Below are positions 1 through 11,972 of a stretch of DNA of 64,000 bases, piece by piece; the first letter of the stretch is position 1, and every line of letters begins with the position of its first letter. This DNA is from Pseudocercospora fijiensis CIRAD86 (taxonomy: Eukaryota; Ascomycota; Dothideomycetes; Mycosphaerellales; Mycosphaerellaceae). Location of the stretch: assembly GCF_000340215.1 (NCBI RefSeq), contig NW_006921533.1, positions 3,708,273-3,772,272 on the forward strand, given 5' to 3'. The notes under the pieces were generated by a model, which worked only from the letters and a program-made list of their open reading frames with translations, ran no database searches and was not told the origin of the DNA. The translations under genes and the position numbers were made by a program.

Positions 1-2471
1 ATCCCCTCTTGTGCAGCTGACAGGAAGCCACCCGAGAAAGGCCGATGCCTCGCCATTCCACACGCCCGCAAAGGACACTGCAGGCGAGGATGGGCGCGCG
101 ACCGTTGACGTTGAGCCGCGCGCAATAATAATGCCCGTCGAAGCAGTGCAATACCCATAATACCGTACCGCACTGCACTCTGTCACGCACTCCACGCCAC
201 CCATAGCAGTGCTGATAAACTTTTAAGCTTCTTCGCGCGTTGCGCATTGAGCAAGGGTCACATCTTTAGGCTGCTCGGTGATTGTCCTAAAGATAGCCCG
301 TTACTGACCTACCGGCGAGGCCACCATGCTGCCCTTGATCACCCTCCAGTCTGGGTTACTGTTCCCCAAGGGCTTCACACGATGCAATCTGGCGGTGCCA
401 TGGGAGCTTCGGGCTGGCATCACGGCCCAGTCAGCTGCGCGAAGTGCTCTTTTCTCGCTATACACGGCCCTCTCGAGGCTTGCCTCTGCTTCCTTGAACC
501 ATCTTTGCTTCTAGTCTGGGCAGATGCTGATCGCCGCCCGAGTCGCTCGTTTGGACATTGCTGTTTTCTAGCTGTAGTATTTGATCCTCCTAACCGCTAC
601 TACTTTCCCTTCCCCAGGCATACTGGCATGGCCGCTGACGAAACGAAACGCCTGCTTTCCGGACACTAACGACCCCGACACACTACTGACACCACTGCTC
701 CCACCTGACGGAAGCCCTCGCCGGCCTTGACCACCGCTGCTGCTGCTGCTCCTTTCCGGATCACCACACCGTACTGTACCTTACGCAAACGCACGCACTC
801 TCGCCCGCTTGGATCCGTCTCTGCTCAGACACCCTGAAACATCCTCCACGATTTTGACTCACATACACCGACACGGCGGTTGTCATTCCTAAGCCCAGCT
901 CCACCGACCTGGATGACGCCCCCACAGAGCTAACGCCAAGGCCTTCCGATCAGCAAAGGACAGATACCCGTCGCGCCTCCTTGACACAAGCCGCATCTTG
1001 TGCCCACCGAGCCGCGTTACAGTCGACTGGTAACGGCCTGTGGTACTCCGCAAAGAGATCGACCGCCCGAGTGAAGTTTGGTAGCTTGTGCGGCAGCTCC
1101 CAGGCCCGACTTTCACGCGACAAGCTTTCTGTAATCAGGTGACCTTGACCAACTTTCGACAGGCAATCTGCAGACATTCCTGGCGCATCCATTGATCGAA
1201 CATCCTTCGCTTCTGCCGCGACGCCGCTGCGCTGGCAACCAACCAGTCTCCACTGCTTGGGCCCAAGATCGCCACAAAGAGCCGAAGCGGCTGCTGCCGC
1301 TGCTCATCTATTGCAAGGTGAGGCTCTCTCTTCCCACCTTTCCTCGCACCTTGCGTGATTCGTTTGCCCTCCTCTGGTCTGTCAGGTCTTATCTCTAAAC
1401 CACAGGCCATTCCGCACGTCGCGGCATGAACTCCTGGTCCTTCCCCAACTTCTGAGTCGAATCTGGGCCATCACCATTGCTACCTGATGCGCCGGAACAC
1501 CTCGCTGGTCGATGGACGCGAAGGCAGAGATCAACCTGGACCATCATCATATCTGACAGCAACTGCAGCCACGATCCCCACAGCCTGCGGCGCGCGAGGC
1601 GCTTCGTCATCAGTTTCCTTTGTTCAATTCGGTATGAGCGATAATTGCAATCTCCATGACGGACATCAAATCTTGGCTGGTGCGTCGGAGGCTAATATCG
1701 GAGCAGGTATCTGAGCAGCGTCAGAGCAAAGACACAGACGCTACAGCGCTGTTGCTTTGATACCGCGCCTGCAATCCGCTTCGGGAACGTACAGTAGCGG
1801 AACGCCAGCTCCTTGGTTCGGACGTCGGAAAGAACCCTGCAATCTCCTGCGAACGACTGCAAGAACACCAAGATTGCCTGTTCGCCAATTGGGTGTCATT
1901 CTTTGAGACGGTCGACGTCGTCCGCAGGACGGTAATCGCCTTCTGACACTCACGTCAAAGAACGAGAGCGCTATTTTCTGCATGTCTTGAGCGGATAGCG
2001 ACATTTGCACTCGCCCCACCAGTTCATTCAGCCCATTGGGCCCAGCCCAAAGGCATTGGTGTAGGAAGAGTACGCTCGCAGCATTTATCCAGTGTCGTAC
2101 AAGTTGCAGCAGACTGCCCTCTACTACACGTTCTGCATTCTGTTCAACGTGATCACTCGCCAAGCTGGAACTCATCGCAGACGTATGCGTCACCAGGTGC
2201 GTCCTCACTGCCCACTCCCGACATGACAACTTGATTCTCCCGGATCGATCGCACTCATTCGTCGCATTCTTACATTGTTGCCTTTTGCAAAGGCACGGCA
2301 CAGCCACGATCGCTGACTAACTGTCACTAGAGTGAACAGCGAAGAGATAGCAAGACCTTCTTGGTGGTTGATGAAGATTGCGGCATCCCAACGTCTCTCG
2401 TCGAAACTTATCGGAGCAGTAACGACAGTGGGCCATTGGCCCAGCCCGATCCCCGGAGTTACTTGCTGTCG
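1..2471. other. Long gene-free stretch: probable medA promoter and leader
   Basis: No open frame here looks like protein: the ones present are short, Arg/Ser/Cys-rich and overlap on several frames. The region is CT-rich in places and contains several short ATG frames in the same direction as medA. The best placed begins at 326 in a GCCACCATG context and is 62 codons long. Known of the family: Aspergillus medA has, as I recall, a long complex leader with upstream ORFs. The inference that this stretch is promoter plus leader rests on that and on position only. Confidence 0.45.
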
Positions 2472-2662
2472 ATGTCGGAGTACGACAAAGCGCAGAATTA
2501 CGAAGTGTATGGTGAGTGCATTTTAAGTTGTTGAGAACAGGCGGGATCCTTCGATGCCTTGGGGCCGAAGAGGCAGGTGCCTTGCGGAGCGGGATGACCA
2601 CGGCAGGAACCTTCTGTCTCGTGGACATGCTAGCTTGAACATGTGAAAGGGCAGCATGGCAG

Positions 2663-4837
2663 ATGACTGATGTGACGCACACCACAGACTACCAAACAGC
2701 CACACGACCTGAGCAGGGCCAGCATGCCTACAGCGGCTTCGCACACCCTACCTACGCGACCGACTATGTAGCGACTCAGGCGCAGGTACCATCTGGCCTT
2801 CCCCAATCATCCTCCACGGTCAGTTTGGGCGCCGCTGCTCAACCGTACGGCACGCATGATCCAACCTATTATGGTCAGCAGGCTGCGCAGTACCCTGCAT
2901 ATCTCGAGCCTCCTCGCCCAGTCCCTCAGATCGTCAATGTTTCTCCCAGAGCAGGCCCAACCGGTACTCAAGTCACTGTCTATTTCCAGAGTCCCTACGA
3001 TTTCGATGCACCACAAGTCACACCAGTCATCATGTTCGGCTCAAAAAGATGCGAAAGCATCTTGACGAAGACTCCCAACACTGGCTTCTACGAATACACG
3101 CTCACAACTACTGCGCCTTCGCCTGCATCGACACACTCGCCAACAGCCCAAGTACCGCTGCACCTCATTCTCGACGATACAAATGTTGCTTGGGAAGGAT
3201 CTCCGTCGTTGGACGTTGGACTGTTTGCCTACCAAGATCAGCCCACATATTACCACCTCGACTCGCCGCAAATGCCAGCTCAACCGCAACTCCAGGCGCC
3301 GCGCAAGCGCAAACTGTCGCCAGAGTCGTCGCCTCGCCGTTCCCCTGCCAAGAAGATCTCGATGCACAATATAGCTCAACACCAGTCTCCAGTCGCCGCA
3401 TTTCGACGTCCGAGTGTGCCAGATATCTACCAGAATCGTCAGTTCAGCCAGATGTCCGACTATTCATCATATGGCCAGATCGCGTCCCAACATTACCATA
3501 GACAGCAAGCCACACCATCGATGCAGACATCGCAGAGTCCTTCTTGGTCGTACGCGCATGGACTGCAGACAACACGCAGTCCTTCAGCTGCTGCACTGTC
3601 GACTGGAAGTAAGAGCTCACAGCTTCTTCCGTCGCCTGCTGCAGGTCATGCACCGCCACTCATACGAACATCGACTTTGCAGGGCTCACCAACGACTCCT
3701 GGAGCGCATATTCCCGCGACTGCCATGGCAAGCGCCTTCAACCCGTATGCGATGTACCCTTCGAACGCCAAAGCGATGCTGAAGATTGAGGGTGATCTCA
3801 ATTTGATGTCAGACAAATGGACGGCAGCGGAATGGGAGGCCAGACGACGTTTGGTGCAGTTCCGTCGCAGCCAGTCCGGAAGCATCATCTCCGCCACATT
3901 TGAGCCTGTCACACTCGAAGACCGCCTTCCGAACAGCATTTGCGTGAGCTGCATATGGTGGGAAGAGAAGCAGGAATGCTATGTGACCTCGGTGGACACC
4001 ATCTCCCTTCTGGAATCCCTGGTTGCAGTGCGCTTCACAGTGGAAGAGAAGAACCGGATTCGTCGCAACCTCGAGGGCTTTCGACCGGCAACAGTATCGA
4101 AAACCAAGGCGGACAGTGAAGAATTCTTTAAACTGATCATGGGCTTCCCCAACCCCAAACCGAGGAACATCGAGAAAGACGTGAAAGTGTTCCCGTGGCG
4201 CATCTTGGCGACGGCTTTGAAGAAGATCATTGGCAAATATGCAAGTCATCCCTGCATGCATATGCATTCTGCACTCTCCTCCATATCGATACACAGCTAA
4301 CATGCTTCGCAGTCCGCAAGCTATTCGTCCACTGCCGGCGCATTACACCCAGGCGCGTCGGGATACGCTGCAGCGAGGCCATCTGACGCTGGGATCGATC
4401 AGCGCGCAGCGGCTTCGCCACGCTCCGCGTCAAGCTCCGCGGCATCACACAGTCACGTCTACGCGCCGCCGCCACCAATGCCAAATCCATATTCGCCTCA
4501 CGCGGCGATGCAATCTGGTCTCGGCATCGGATCGTCAGCAGCCTACTCGGATCCTCGCCTCGCTGTTCCCACATCGGCTGGTGCACAAACAACGTCCTGG
4601 CACCAGCCATCTGCGCACTATTCCACCGAGCTTTCGGGAACGAGGCCAGACTGGTCGTTTGGTGTTGGGCAATATCTCAGTGCGTCGCCCGCGACGGGTC
4701 TCCCAGGAACGGCGCAGTCGTATGCGTATCAACAACGAATCCCTTCGTTGACAGGACCCGCGGCCATGCCTGCCGAAGCCAGATTCGTGCCCTTGCACGA
4801 TTACGAGAGCCATAGTCAGCCGACTTCAACGTCGTAG
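2663..4837 (+). CDS. medA: Medusa (MedA) developmental transcription regulator
   Basis: Two coding exons, 2663-4240 and 4313-4837, give 700 residues. The first ~365 residues are low-complexity, rich in Gln/Ser/Pro/Tyr, with an NLS-like RKRKLSPESSPRRSPAKK. From about residue 370 (KAMLKIEGDL) comes the block I recognise as the Medusa domain, including SCIWWEEKQECYVTSVD, FTVEEKNRIRRNLEGFRP and FPNPKPRNIEKDVKVFPW. MedA proteins control conidiophore development, adhesion and biofilm formation in Aspergillus and act in the nucleus. The intron (4241-4312) uses a GC donor (GCAAGT) and ends GCTAAC...GCAG; splicing restores the conserved KYSASYSSTA, which supports it. A further 5' exon is possible: ATG at 2472, donor at 2512, acceptor ending 2654, in frame with 2663, adding 16 residues. 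The choice of 2663 is conservative. Confidence 0.88.
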
Positions 4838-6566
4838 ACTGATGGTGTGCGGTTGCGTTTGAGCCGCACGTTCGGAGCTCGATCATTGGTCATGCGGCAC
4901 TGCGTCCTGCCTGCCCAAGCTCCTGCAAAGCTGAGGCGCGCTAGCCACATTCGAGCTGCACAGTGCCTTGCACCACACCATCACCCACAATCTGCTCTGT
5001 TTCAAGGCCCACCACTCCCTTTGTTTGCGCTGCAGATGATCAGCCTGGCCACAGGGTCTCGACAACATGTCCGACTGGTCCAGGTCATCTGAGCCGCATT
5101 TCTAATACGGGCCACTATCACTTTCCTTCGGAGGACGTCAGCATCGCGACGGCGTTTTATCGCAAACCAGCGTTCAAGCATCGATACCCACTTACACCAC
5201 CAATAGACACACAACCTTCACGGGACAACCGGCGCACGGCGCACGCATGATACCCATTTGCTTTCTTTGAAATTCGAAACACATCATCTCATAGCGCGCA
5301 GAAGAATTGGCGTTGGACAAGGAGGACAGTAGCATTGTATGATAACGACAGCATACTTATTCACAGGCGCACATTAATCATCGCTTCACTTTGCTTGGCT
5401 TCGCTTCGCTTCGGTTGACGCTTGGCCCTTGGTAGCATTTGAGACGTTCCGCAGGAGTAATCGCGGTCGTGGTCGTGGTCGGCGATGGCTGACGGACGTA
5501 TGATACCCACAAACACACAAAAAGATGGACATATTTGCTGCGTTTACAAGTCTCTGTGCTGGTGCCTGGTACCTGGTGCCTGCTCTTCTGTCTCACTTAC
5601 CAAAAATTCCATTCCAAACTGACACCATCAACAGCCCGACCAGGAAAAAGCACTTCCATGCCAACTCTATCTTTTTATGAAACCTAATCTTGTGATGTCG
5701 CCGTCTCAGTCAGCCGGAAGCCTGCAACCATGTGATGAACAAAGCAAAAATTCTCTTTTTTTCTTTCGTTCCTGCCTTAGGCCATCAACAGGTACCGTAG
5801 CCAGGGATTCCTTCTTCGCGCGGAACCAAGCAAAATCAAGCTCAGCTGCTCCACGGGGTTGAGATTGGAGGAGTGGAGGACTCCGGATTATGTAAGTATT
5901 TTTCCAGCGAAGCGGAAGGCACCAAGCTCCTCGAGTTGTGGAAGGTGTCTGGAGCGAGTGCGAAATAACAATCAGACTCGGCTCGGAATGCAAAAAGGCT
6001 CCCTACCAAAATGGCAAAATCTAGTCCGGCCTCTGATTATTAGAAATCAAAAAGAAAGATCACGTGATTTATACTCACTCAGCGAAAAGTGCCACAGAGC
6101 TCAGCCAGCACAAGCAAGCTTGCTGGCTCTGAGAATATCCTTGTTCCCCAATAATAAATGCTGGAATGAAGTCCACCGACTCTCAAACTCTGTCGCTCCT
6201 TCGGGGGTCGGAAGTCTCGTCATGCCGATGTTGTGGCGAGCAAGCAAGCATGACGGTGATATTTCTCCGCTGCCGGCTATCAATAATGAGGGGAGGAGGA
6301 AGAACCTGAACAATACAGTAGTAACTTGTAAGTAGAGATTTGGCGGACCCTGGCTTCTTTTAGCGGCTCCGCTGGAGCCGGTTCGAGGCATCCACGGAGC
6401 TTCTGAAAGGAGACGGGCGAGGATGAGATCCTTCGCAGTCTGACCCTTCAACATGGATGTTAGCCGAGCAGAGAGAAAGCAGTCCGAAAACGATGGTAAG
6501 CAAAAAGGTAGGTTCCTCTTGGTTGTTTCTTGTCTCTCACTCTTGTTTCTTTTCAAGCTTTGCATC
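4838..6566. other. Intergenic: medA 3' region and MFS promoter
   Basis: No supported gene. The first part should hold the medA 3' UTR. The last ~100 bases carry an intron-like segment (GTAAGC about 6496 to TTTCAAG 6556) upstream of the transporter ATG. An ATG at 6453 is out of frame with the transporter after that splice, so the intron is more likely in the 5' UTR. A 238-codon antisense frame at 6101-6817 overlaps the transporter and is a shadow. Confidence 0.5.
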
Positions 6567-8167
6567 ATGGCGTCTCCAGAGGATAGGAAAGCTTCCACAG
6601 CATCGGAACAGATTGAAGAGAAGGATACATTATCTGCCGGACTCTCATACACATTGGACCCAGCAACGGATCGCCGCCTCACACGCAAACTCGACTTGCA
6701 CATTCTTCCTTGGATCTTCGTCCTCTGGCTGCTGGCGTTTATCGACAGATCCAACATCGGCAACGCCAAGCTCGATGGCCTCGTGAAGGATCTGAAGCTA
6801 ACTGGAGACAAGTACAATGTGTGCTTGGCAGTCTTCTACATCCTTTATGTCCTCCTTGACGTTCCGTCCAACTGGCTTCTCCGATATGTCGGCGGAGGCA
6901 GATATCTGCCGTTGCTCGCCATGGCTTGGGGCATAGTTGGGACATGTATGGGAACTGTCAAAACCTACGGCGGTCTGATAGCCTGTCGTCTCTTCCTTGG
7001 AGCATGCGAAGGAGGCATGTTCGGCGGCATCATCCTTTACCTGTCCATGTTCTATCGTCGACATGATCTGATGTTCAGGTTGGGTATCTTCTACTGTGCG
7101 GCGCCGCTCTCGGGCGCCTTTGGAGGCCTACTGGCAACTGGCCTTGCTGAGATCAATTATGGTTCTTATCGAAGCTGGCCATGGATCTTCTTTGTGGAAG
7201 GCTCAGTCACTGTTGTCGTCGCAATGGTTGCCTTTTTCTTTCTCCCCAGTACCCCCGGCACAGCTCGATTCCTGTCCGAAGAAGAGCAATGGCAAGCAGC
7301 TCAAAGGCTGCGAGTGGATCTCCACGGCGCGGCTGCAGTTGAGAGACCAGACGAGGACCGTTTCAATTGGAGAGAAGTAAACATTTCACCTCGCAAGACT
7401 TCAAGCTTTGCTCACCACTGACACTTATTTTCAAGGTCCGCTTCGCTCTCCTTAACGTCAATACCATTGTGATGTCGCTGAACTTCTTCTTCATATTGAT
7501 TCCGATCTACAGTTACTCGCTGTTTTTGCCTACAATCATCAAAGGCATGGGCTACAGTAGGGTCACGGCGCAGCTCTTCACGGTGCCACCAAATTTCCTG
7601 GCTTTCCTGAGCGTGCTTGCCTTCGCATGGACTTCAGATCGCATCAAGATGCGTGGACCACTGATCGCCATTGCACTGAGTCTCGCATCAGTTGGCTACA
7701 TCATGCAACTGGCCAGTGATCGGAACAGTGTGCAGTATGCAGGGACCTTCTTCATAGCTCTTGGATCATTTCCGTGTAGTCCGTTAGTGCTGGCTTGGTT
7801 GTCCAACAACTTAATGCCGCACACAACGAAAGCCACTGGCCTTGGATTTCAAGTGGCAATTGGCAACTGTGGTAAGCATTGGTCGATCGTCACCCCGTGA
7901 TTGTCCCAACGACTGACCAGCATGTTGTTAGGTGCCTTTGTCGCCACATTTACGTACTTGGCTGAAGATGCTCCCGACTATGTCACGGGCCACGCAATAT
8001 GTCTCGCCAGCATCGGAATAAGCCTCCTGCTGACGCTCAGCAACATGGCGTACATCCGGTGGGAGAACGGACAGAGACAAAGCGGGAGGAGGGAGTATCG
8101 ACTGCAAGAGGTGGAAGACGAGTCGCAGTTGGGCTACCGTCATCCCGAGTTCAGGTATACTAGTTAG
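6567..8167 (+). CDS. MFS transporter, anion:cation symporter (Dal5/Tna1-like) family
   Basis: Three exons (6567-7376, 7436-7871, 7932-8167) give 493 residues. The N-terminal RKLDLHILPW and FIDRSNIGNAK signature is typical of the fungal ACS family (allantoate, nicotinate, pantothenate and similar organic anion permeases) in the plasma membrane. About twelve hydrophobic segments are visible, with a charged central loop near LSEEEQWQAAQRL. Both introns (59 and 60 bp) have GTAA donors, and splicing gives continuous transmembrane helices. The start at 6567 (CATCATGGCG) is chosen because the upstream ATG at 6453 only joins through what looks like intron sequence. The substrate cannot be read from sequence. 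It is tandem to medA and convergent with ASK1; nothing indicates a cluster. Confidence 0.88.
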
Positions 8168-8670
8168 GAGCAGGCGCAAACTCAAGCCTCGTCACCGGCT
8201 CGATGGTTGCAACTCGTGCAAGACACGCTTTTACATGTGGCTCTCGTTTCATCTCATGCAGTGCTTGCACGTGATTCCACCAGCAGCCACGACTCAAGCC
8301 TTGCAGGACAGGAGCGCCATCGGAGAATACTGGCGCATGGATCAAGACGGCATCGGGAACAGCAGATCCAAGCGTCAACGGCTGCAATCTTGGGGCGGCT
8401 CCTGACGAAATTCCCGTTCCCGACCGTGAAGCGCAACGGTCGTTCATCTTCAACGGTCGCTAGATCCACGTTCCTGACTAGTAATTGCATTTCCCACTTC
8501 CGGCCTGATCGGTTCAAATTACGAGCAGCAAATTGGTCGTCGCCTGCTGTCGTTGCTGAACAACTGTTGCAATCTGATTCCAGCCATGGATGGTTCTTTT
8601 ACGCTTGAAAGTGTCAGCTTCTCGCCTATCACTCGCCATATTGCACAAGACTGCTTTCGCACGTACATGC
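8168..8670. other. Convergent intergenic region (MFS 3' / ASK1 3')
   Basis: About 500 bases between two convergent genes. Only short overlapping frames with no family resemblance are seen; presumably 3' UTRs and terminators. Confidence 0.5.
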
Positions 8671-9979
8671 TCAAAACGTATCGTCTTCCAGAACCTGCTT
8701 GATTATGCTTGGAGACGGTATTTCGAACTCATAATCGTCGTCCTCAATATCATCCGTGGCATCTGCTCCAGCAGTCAAAAGGAGATCGTCAACAATCTTC
8801 CGAGATGCTTCTCGAGCTGGCGTCTGCATCAGTCTCGATTGCGGTACATGGAACTGCATGGTTTTGGGAGGTGAGAGGTCGGCCAGGTCGTCGTCGTCGT
8901 CACTATCATCGAATATGTGACTCGCTCTTGTTCGATCCCGTGTTGCCGTGTACGCTTTGTCTTGTGCCGAGAAAAGCTGCTTTCCAGTCGATGTGGTTGG
9001 AGGAGGTGGTCCAGTCTTCTTATTGGCTGGCGTCAGAACAGACAGTCCTGGTGTCCTTGGTGCACCTTTAGCCGGCGAGAAGAGATCGCTCCGAAGTTGA
9101 GGTGCCGAAATGTCAGGAGAAGACTGAGGAGAGTCGTCCCAAGGTGATTGCTTTGTCGCGGTTGCTGGGGTGGCTTTGGCAGCGGGTATTGCTCTCTGTC
9201 GACGCTGTGTCATGGGAGTGGCCTGGATACGGTAATTCTTATCGAGAACACGATGCATCAGAGGATCGTTGTTCTCCCGCGGTTGGAAAGCCGAAGGCTG
9301 GAAGGCTGACTCTGGCTGGAACGGAGACGAATCCATGCTTCCAGTCGCTTGCATCCGGGGCGTGCTTGGCTCTTCCGAAGAAGGCTCGATGGCGAGAGGA
9401 TTGTGTCCAGTGTACTTCCTGGGTGATGGCGATCGATGTGAGGATGCAGTCCTATTCCTCTGAGAACGACCCGTGCCATTGGCCTTTCTAGATGAAGACG
9501 GGGTCAGCTTTGGAGTGCTCTGCACACCTGTGACCTGTGTGGGCGATTCTATGCTGAATGACTCCTCTTCGTTGTGCCGCTGGGCTCGGCCGGTGACAGT
9601 ATTGTCTTCATCGTCATGACCGGTGGGCGTTTGGAAGGATTGGGTAGCATCTGTGTGCGTGACTTCCTCTGCTCCATCCTCCTCATAGCCAGATAGGGAG
9701 ACATTGGCGGATGCTTCGAAGAATTGCTTCCAAAACTGGGCAACCATCAGCGTGAGCCACGCGACATCTTTCTCAAGTATGGCTGACCTTTGAACCTTCC
9801 CAAACCTCACTGCTGTGCTGGGCATATTCCTCGACGGTGGGTATGATGCTGGTGGTGACGATGCGATGCGCCTTGCTGAAGTTGCTATCAATCTCTTGCA
9901 GCGTGAGGGTGATCTGCTGCTCCAGCTTCTCCAACTCTTCCGTCAGCGTCAGGCCGCGCTGGGCCAAGGATCTCGACAT
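8671..9979 (-). CDS. ASK1: DASH/Dam1 complex subunit Ask1
   Basis: Two exons on the minus strand, 9979-9788 and 9735-8671, separated by a 52-bp intron (9787-9736), give 418 residues. The N-terminal ~80 residues are the conserved Ask1 domain: LTEELEKLEQQITLTLQE, AHRIVTTSIIPTVEEYAQ, then across the splice WEGSK|FWKQFFEASANVSLSGYEE. The rest is disordered, Ser/Thr/Pro-rich with many SP/TP sites, fitting the known regulation of Ask1 by Cdk1/Ipl1 in yeast, and ends in an acidic segment (DDIEDDDYEFEIPSPSIIKQ) that also recurs in the family. Ask1 is part of the ring that couples kinetochores to microtubules. The start at 9979 was chosen because the family begins just before LTEELEKLE; upstream codons in that frame do not look like protein. 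Confidence 0.92.
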
Positions 9980-10546
9980 AATGTTGCGTGTGTGGTCGTC
10001 GTTCCCGGCGATGTCATTGTGGACGCTCAGGAACACGCGCAACGAGCACGCGACGAGGAAACATTGACTGCCCCGCTGCTGACATGCACCCACCAATCGC
10101 CAGACCTGCCCTGCCGGCGGGAATCTCGGGATACACCAGTCGACTTCGAGCTTCCCTGCTGCATCACCACTCGAGTCGAGCTCGGCTCCTGCATGAGCTC
10201 GACTTCCCTCCTCCTCCTCTGCGCTTCGAACGGCCACCACGGTAGCACGTAGCATGTCGCTCGGTCTTGCGGAAGATTACCGAACGAGCCTTCACAATGC
10301 CTCCAGGCGCCAGCTAGCTCCTCCGCCATGAGGAGTGCATCGCTCCGCGTGAGGAGAACCCAAGATTTGGCTGTCGTCACGGCGGCGCTTCGATCAGATC
10401 TTCATGCAGCTGTATAAAGAAGGGGACGTCCTTCTCCAGAGAGCGTGCGTGCTGCATTTCTCACTGCATACTTGTCCAACCTCTGGAGTTCTTCGGCACT
10501 TCAACTTTTCTCTACCGACTTCCTTGCAGCAACCTTACACTTCATT
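9980..10546. other. Divergent promoter region between ASK1 and SDR gene
   Basis: 567 bases between divergently transcribed genes. No coding frame is supported. A TATA-like box lies on the SDR side (listed separately). Confidence 0.55.
10411..10418 (+). promoter_or_regulatory. TATA-box-like element of the SDR gene
   Basis: TGTATAAAG about 134 bases before the SDR start codon. It is a good match to a TATA box. The transcription start is not known, so the role is inferred from position. Confidence 0.4.
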
Positions 10547-11545
10547 ATGGGAAGAGTAGCAATCGTCACAGGTTCCAGTCGCGGCATTGGCAGGGCAATT
10601 GCCATTCGAATCGCACAAGACGGATACGATGTCTGCATCAACGACATTCCTGCCAACAGCGCCGGCTGTGACCAAGTTGTCAAAGAGATAGAAGCTCTAG
10701 GACGGAAGGCCATTGCAGTGACTGCCGATGTAACGAAACTAAGTGAGGTCGAGCAAATGTGTGCGACCACAGCAGAAAAGCTAGGCCCATTGAACACTAT
10801 GATTGCAAACGCCGGAATTGCCCAGGTGAAACCATTGCTTGAGCTTACAGAGCAGGACTTTGAAACAATCTTTCGAGTGAACGTTTTTGGAGTACAGAAC
10901 TGCTATCAGGCTGCCGCAAAGCAGATGATCAAGCAAGGAAATTTGACAGCGGACAGCCCGGGAAGACTCATTGGAGTATGTCAACTACAGACTTGTCCAT
11001 CCAGTAGATCACGAATTGACACATTGGGCAGGCTGCTTCCATCGTTGCATTCAAGCCTTTTGCACTGCTGTCTCACTACAGCGCAACCAAATGGGCCGTT
11101 CGAGGTCTCACTCAAGCATATGCCATGGAGATGGCTGAACACCATATCACTGTGAACGCCTACGCTCCTGGTATTGTAGGCACTGCTATGTGAGTAAACC
11201 CATCTCAACCCCCTCCCTTGCAGGTAGCTCGTCTGAAGCATTGCTGACCTTTGCACTCCTTACTTTTAGGTGGGACCTCATAGACGAGAAGCTGGGCGAG
11301 AAAACTGGCGCCAAGAAGGGTGATACCATCAAGAAGTACTCAGAGTCGATTGCGCTTAAGAGAACTAGTGTACCCGAGGACGTCGCCAAACTCGTGAGCT
11401 TTTTGGCGAGCAGTGATGCGGATTATGTGACAGGGTAAGTTGATCCACAGCGCAACTCATTCTGCCCGAGACATGTGCTGACGTGTGATATCTTTGGTCA
11501 TGTAGGCAGACTCAGCTGGTGGATGGAGGAATCATCTTCACGTAA
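10547..11545 (+). CDS. Short-chain dehydrogenase, acetoin/diacetyl reductase-like
   Basis: Four exons (10547-10975, 11032-11189, 11270-11434, 11506-11545) give 263 residues, the usual SDR length. TGSSRGIG (8-15) is the NAD(P)-binding turn, NAGIA the structural motif, and Ser146, Tyr159 and Lys163 (YSATK) the catalytic residues. All three introns (56, 80, 71 bp) fall so that splicing gives uninterrupted family sequence, including [20 protein letters not shown] and the C-terminal [10 protein letters not shown]. That C-terminal half resembles BudC-type (S)-acetoin-forming diacetyl reductases more than other SDRs, suggesting reduction of diacetyl/acetoin or a related small ketone in the cytosol. 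The exact substrate is inference. The next gene on the same strand, 427 bp away, is an MFS exporter. Confidence 0.88.
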
Positions 11546-11972
11546 CTCAGCACCATACATTAGCCTCTTCTGCATGAGTAAAAGCTGCGAGGACTCGTCG
11601 GTGCCCATCAACTTATTTCGATCAGCAATGAGAGCTTTTCGATAACAACAGTGACAAGTGCATGGCGGCGCTCCCATTATCAGAAGTGCTTAGAAGCCCA
11701 TGTTAGAGGATTATGTTCTCGCAGTTTGATGGATTGGCATTGGCATGAACCACTTTGAGCTTCCCAACCACGCTTAATAATAACGTTAGGCTTTCTGCTA
11801 CGCCCAGCCATCCGCGGACTCTTGTGGCCGTCTTTCACGTGCGTCATCGTCCGCATCGTTCGGCAGCTCTACAGTACTAGTCGTCTTAGTAGTCTCTGCT
11901 TATGTACAAAAGGACTTGACATGTGTAAGTAACGAGCTATTTCTCCTCCAAAGTACTCGTTTCCTCGCCACC
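11546..11972. other. Intergenic between SDR and DHA1 transporter
   Basis: 427 bases of 3' UTR and promoter. No coding frame or repeat is supported. Confidence 0.5.

Noticed and set aside
6453..6566. Upstream ATG of the ACS transporter giving a 38-residue N-terminal extension
   Set aside because: The stretch contains an intron-like GTAAGC...TTTCAAG segment; spliced, the ATG is out of frame, and unspliced it adds a hydrophobic leader not expected in the family.
6101..6817. A 238-codon antisense frame over the start of the ACS transporter
   Set aside because: It mirrors real coding sequence of the transporter and has no recognisable protein features of its own.
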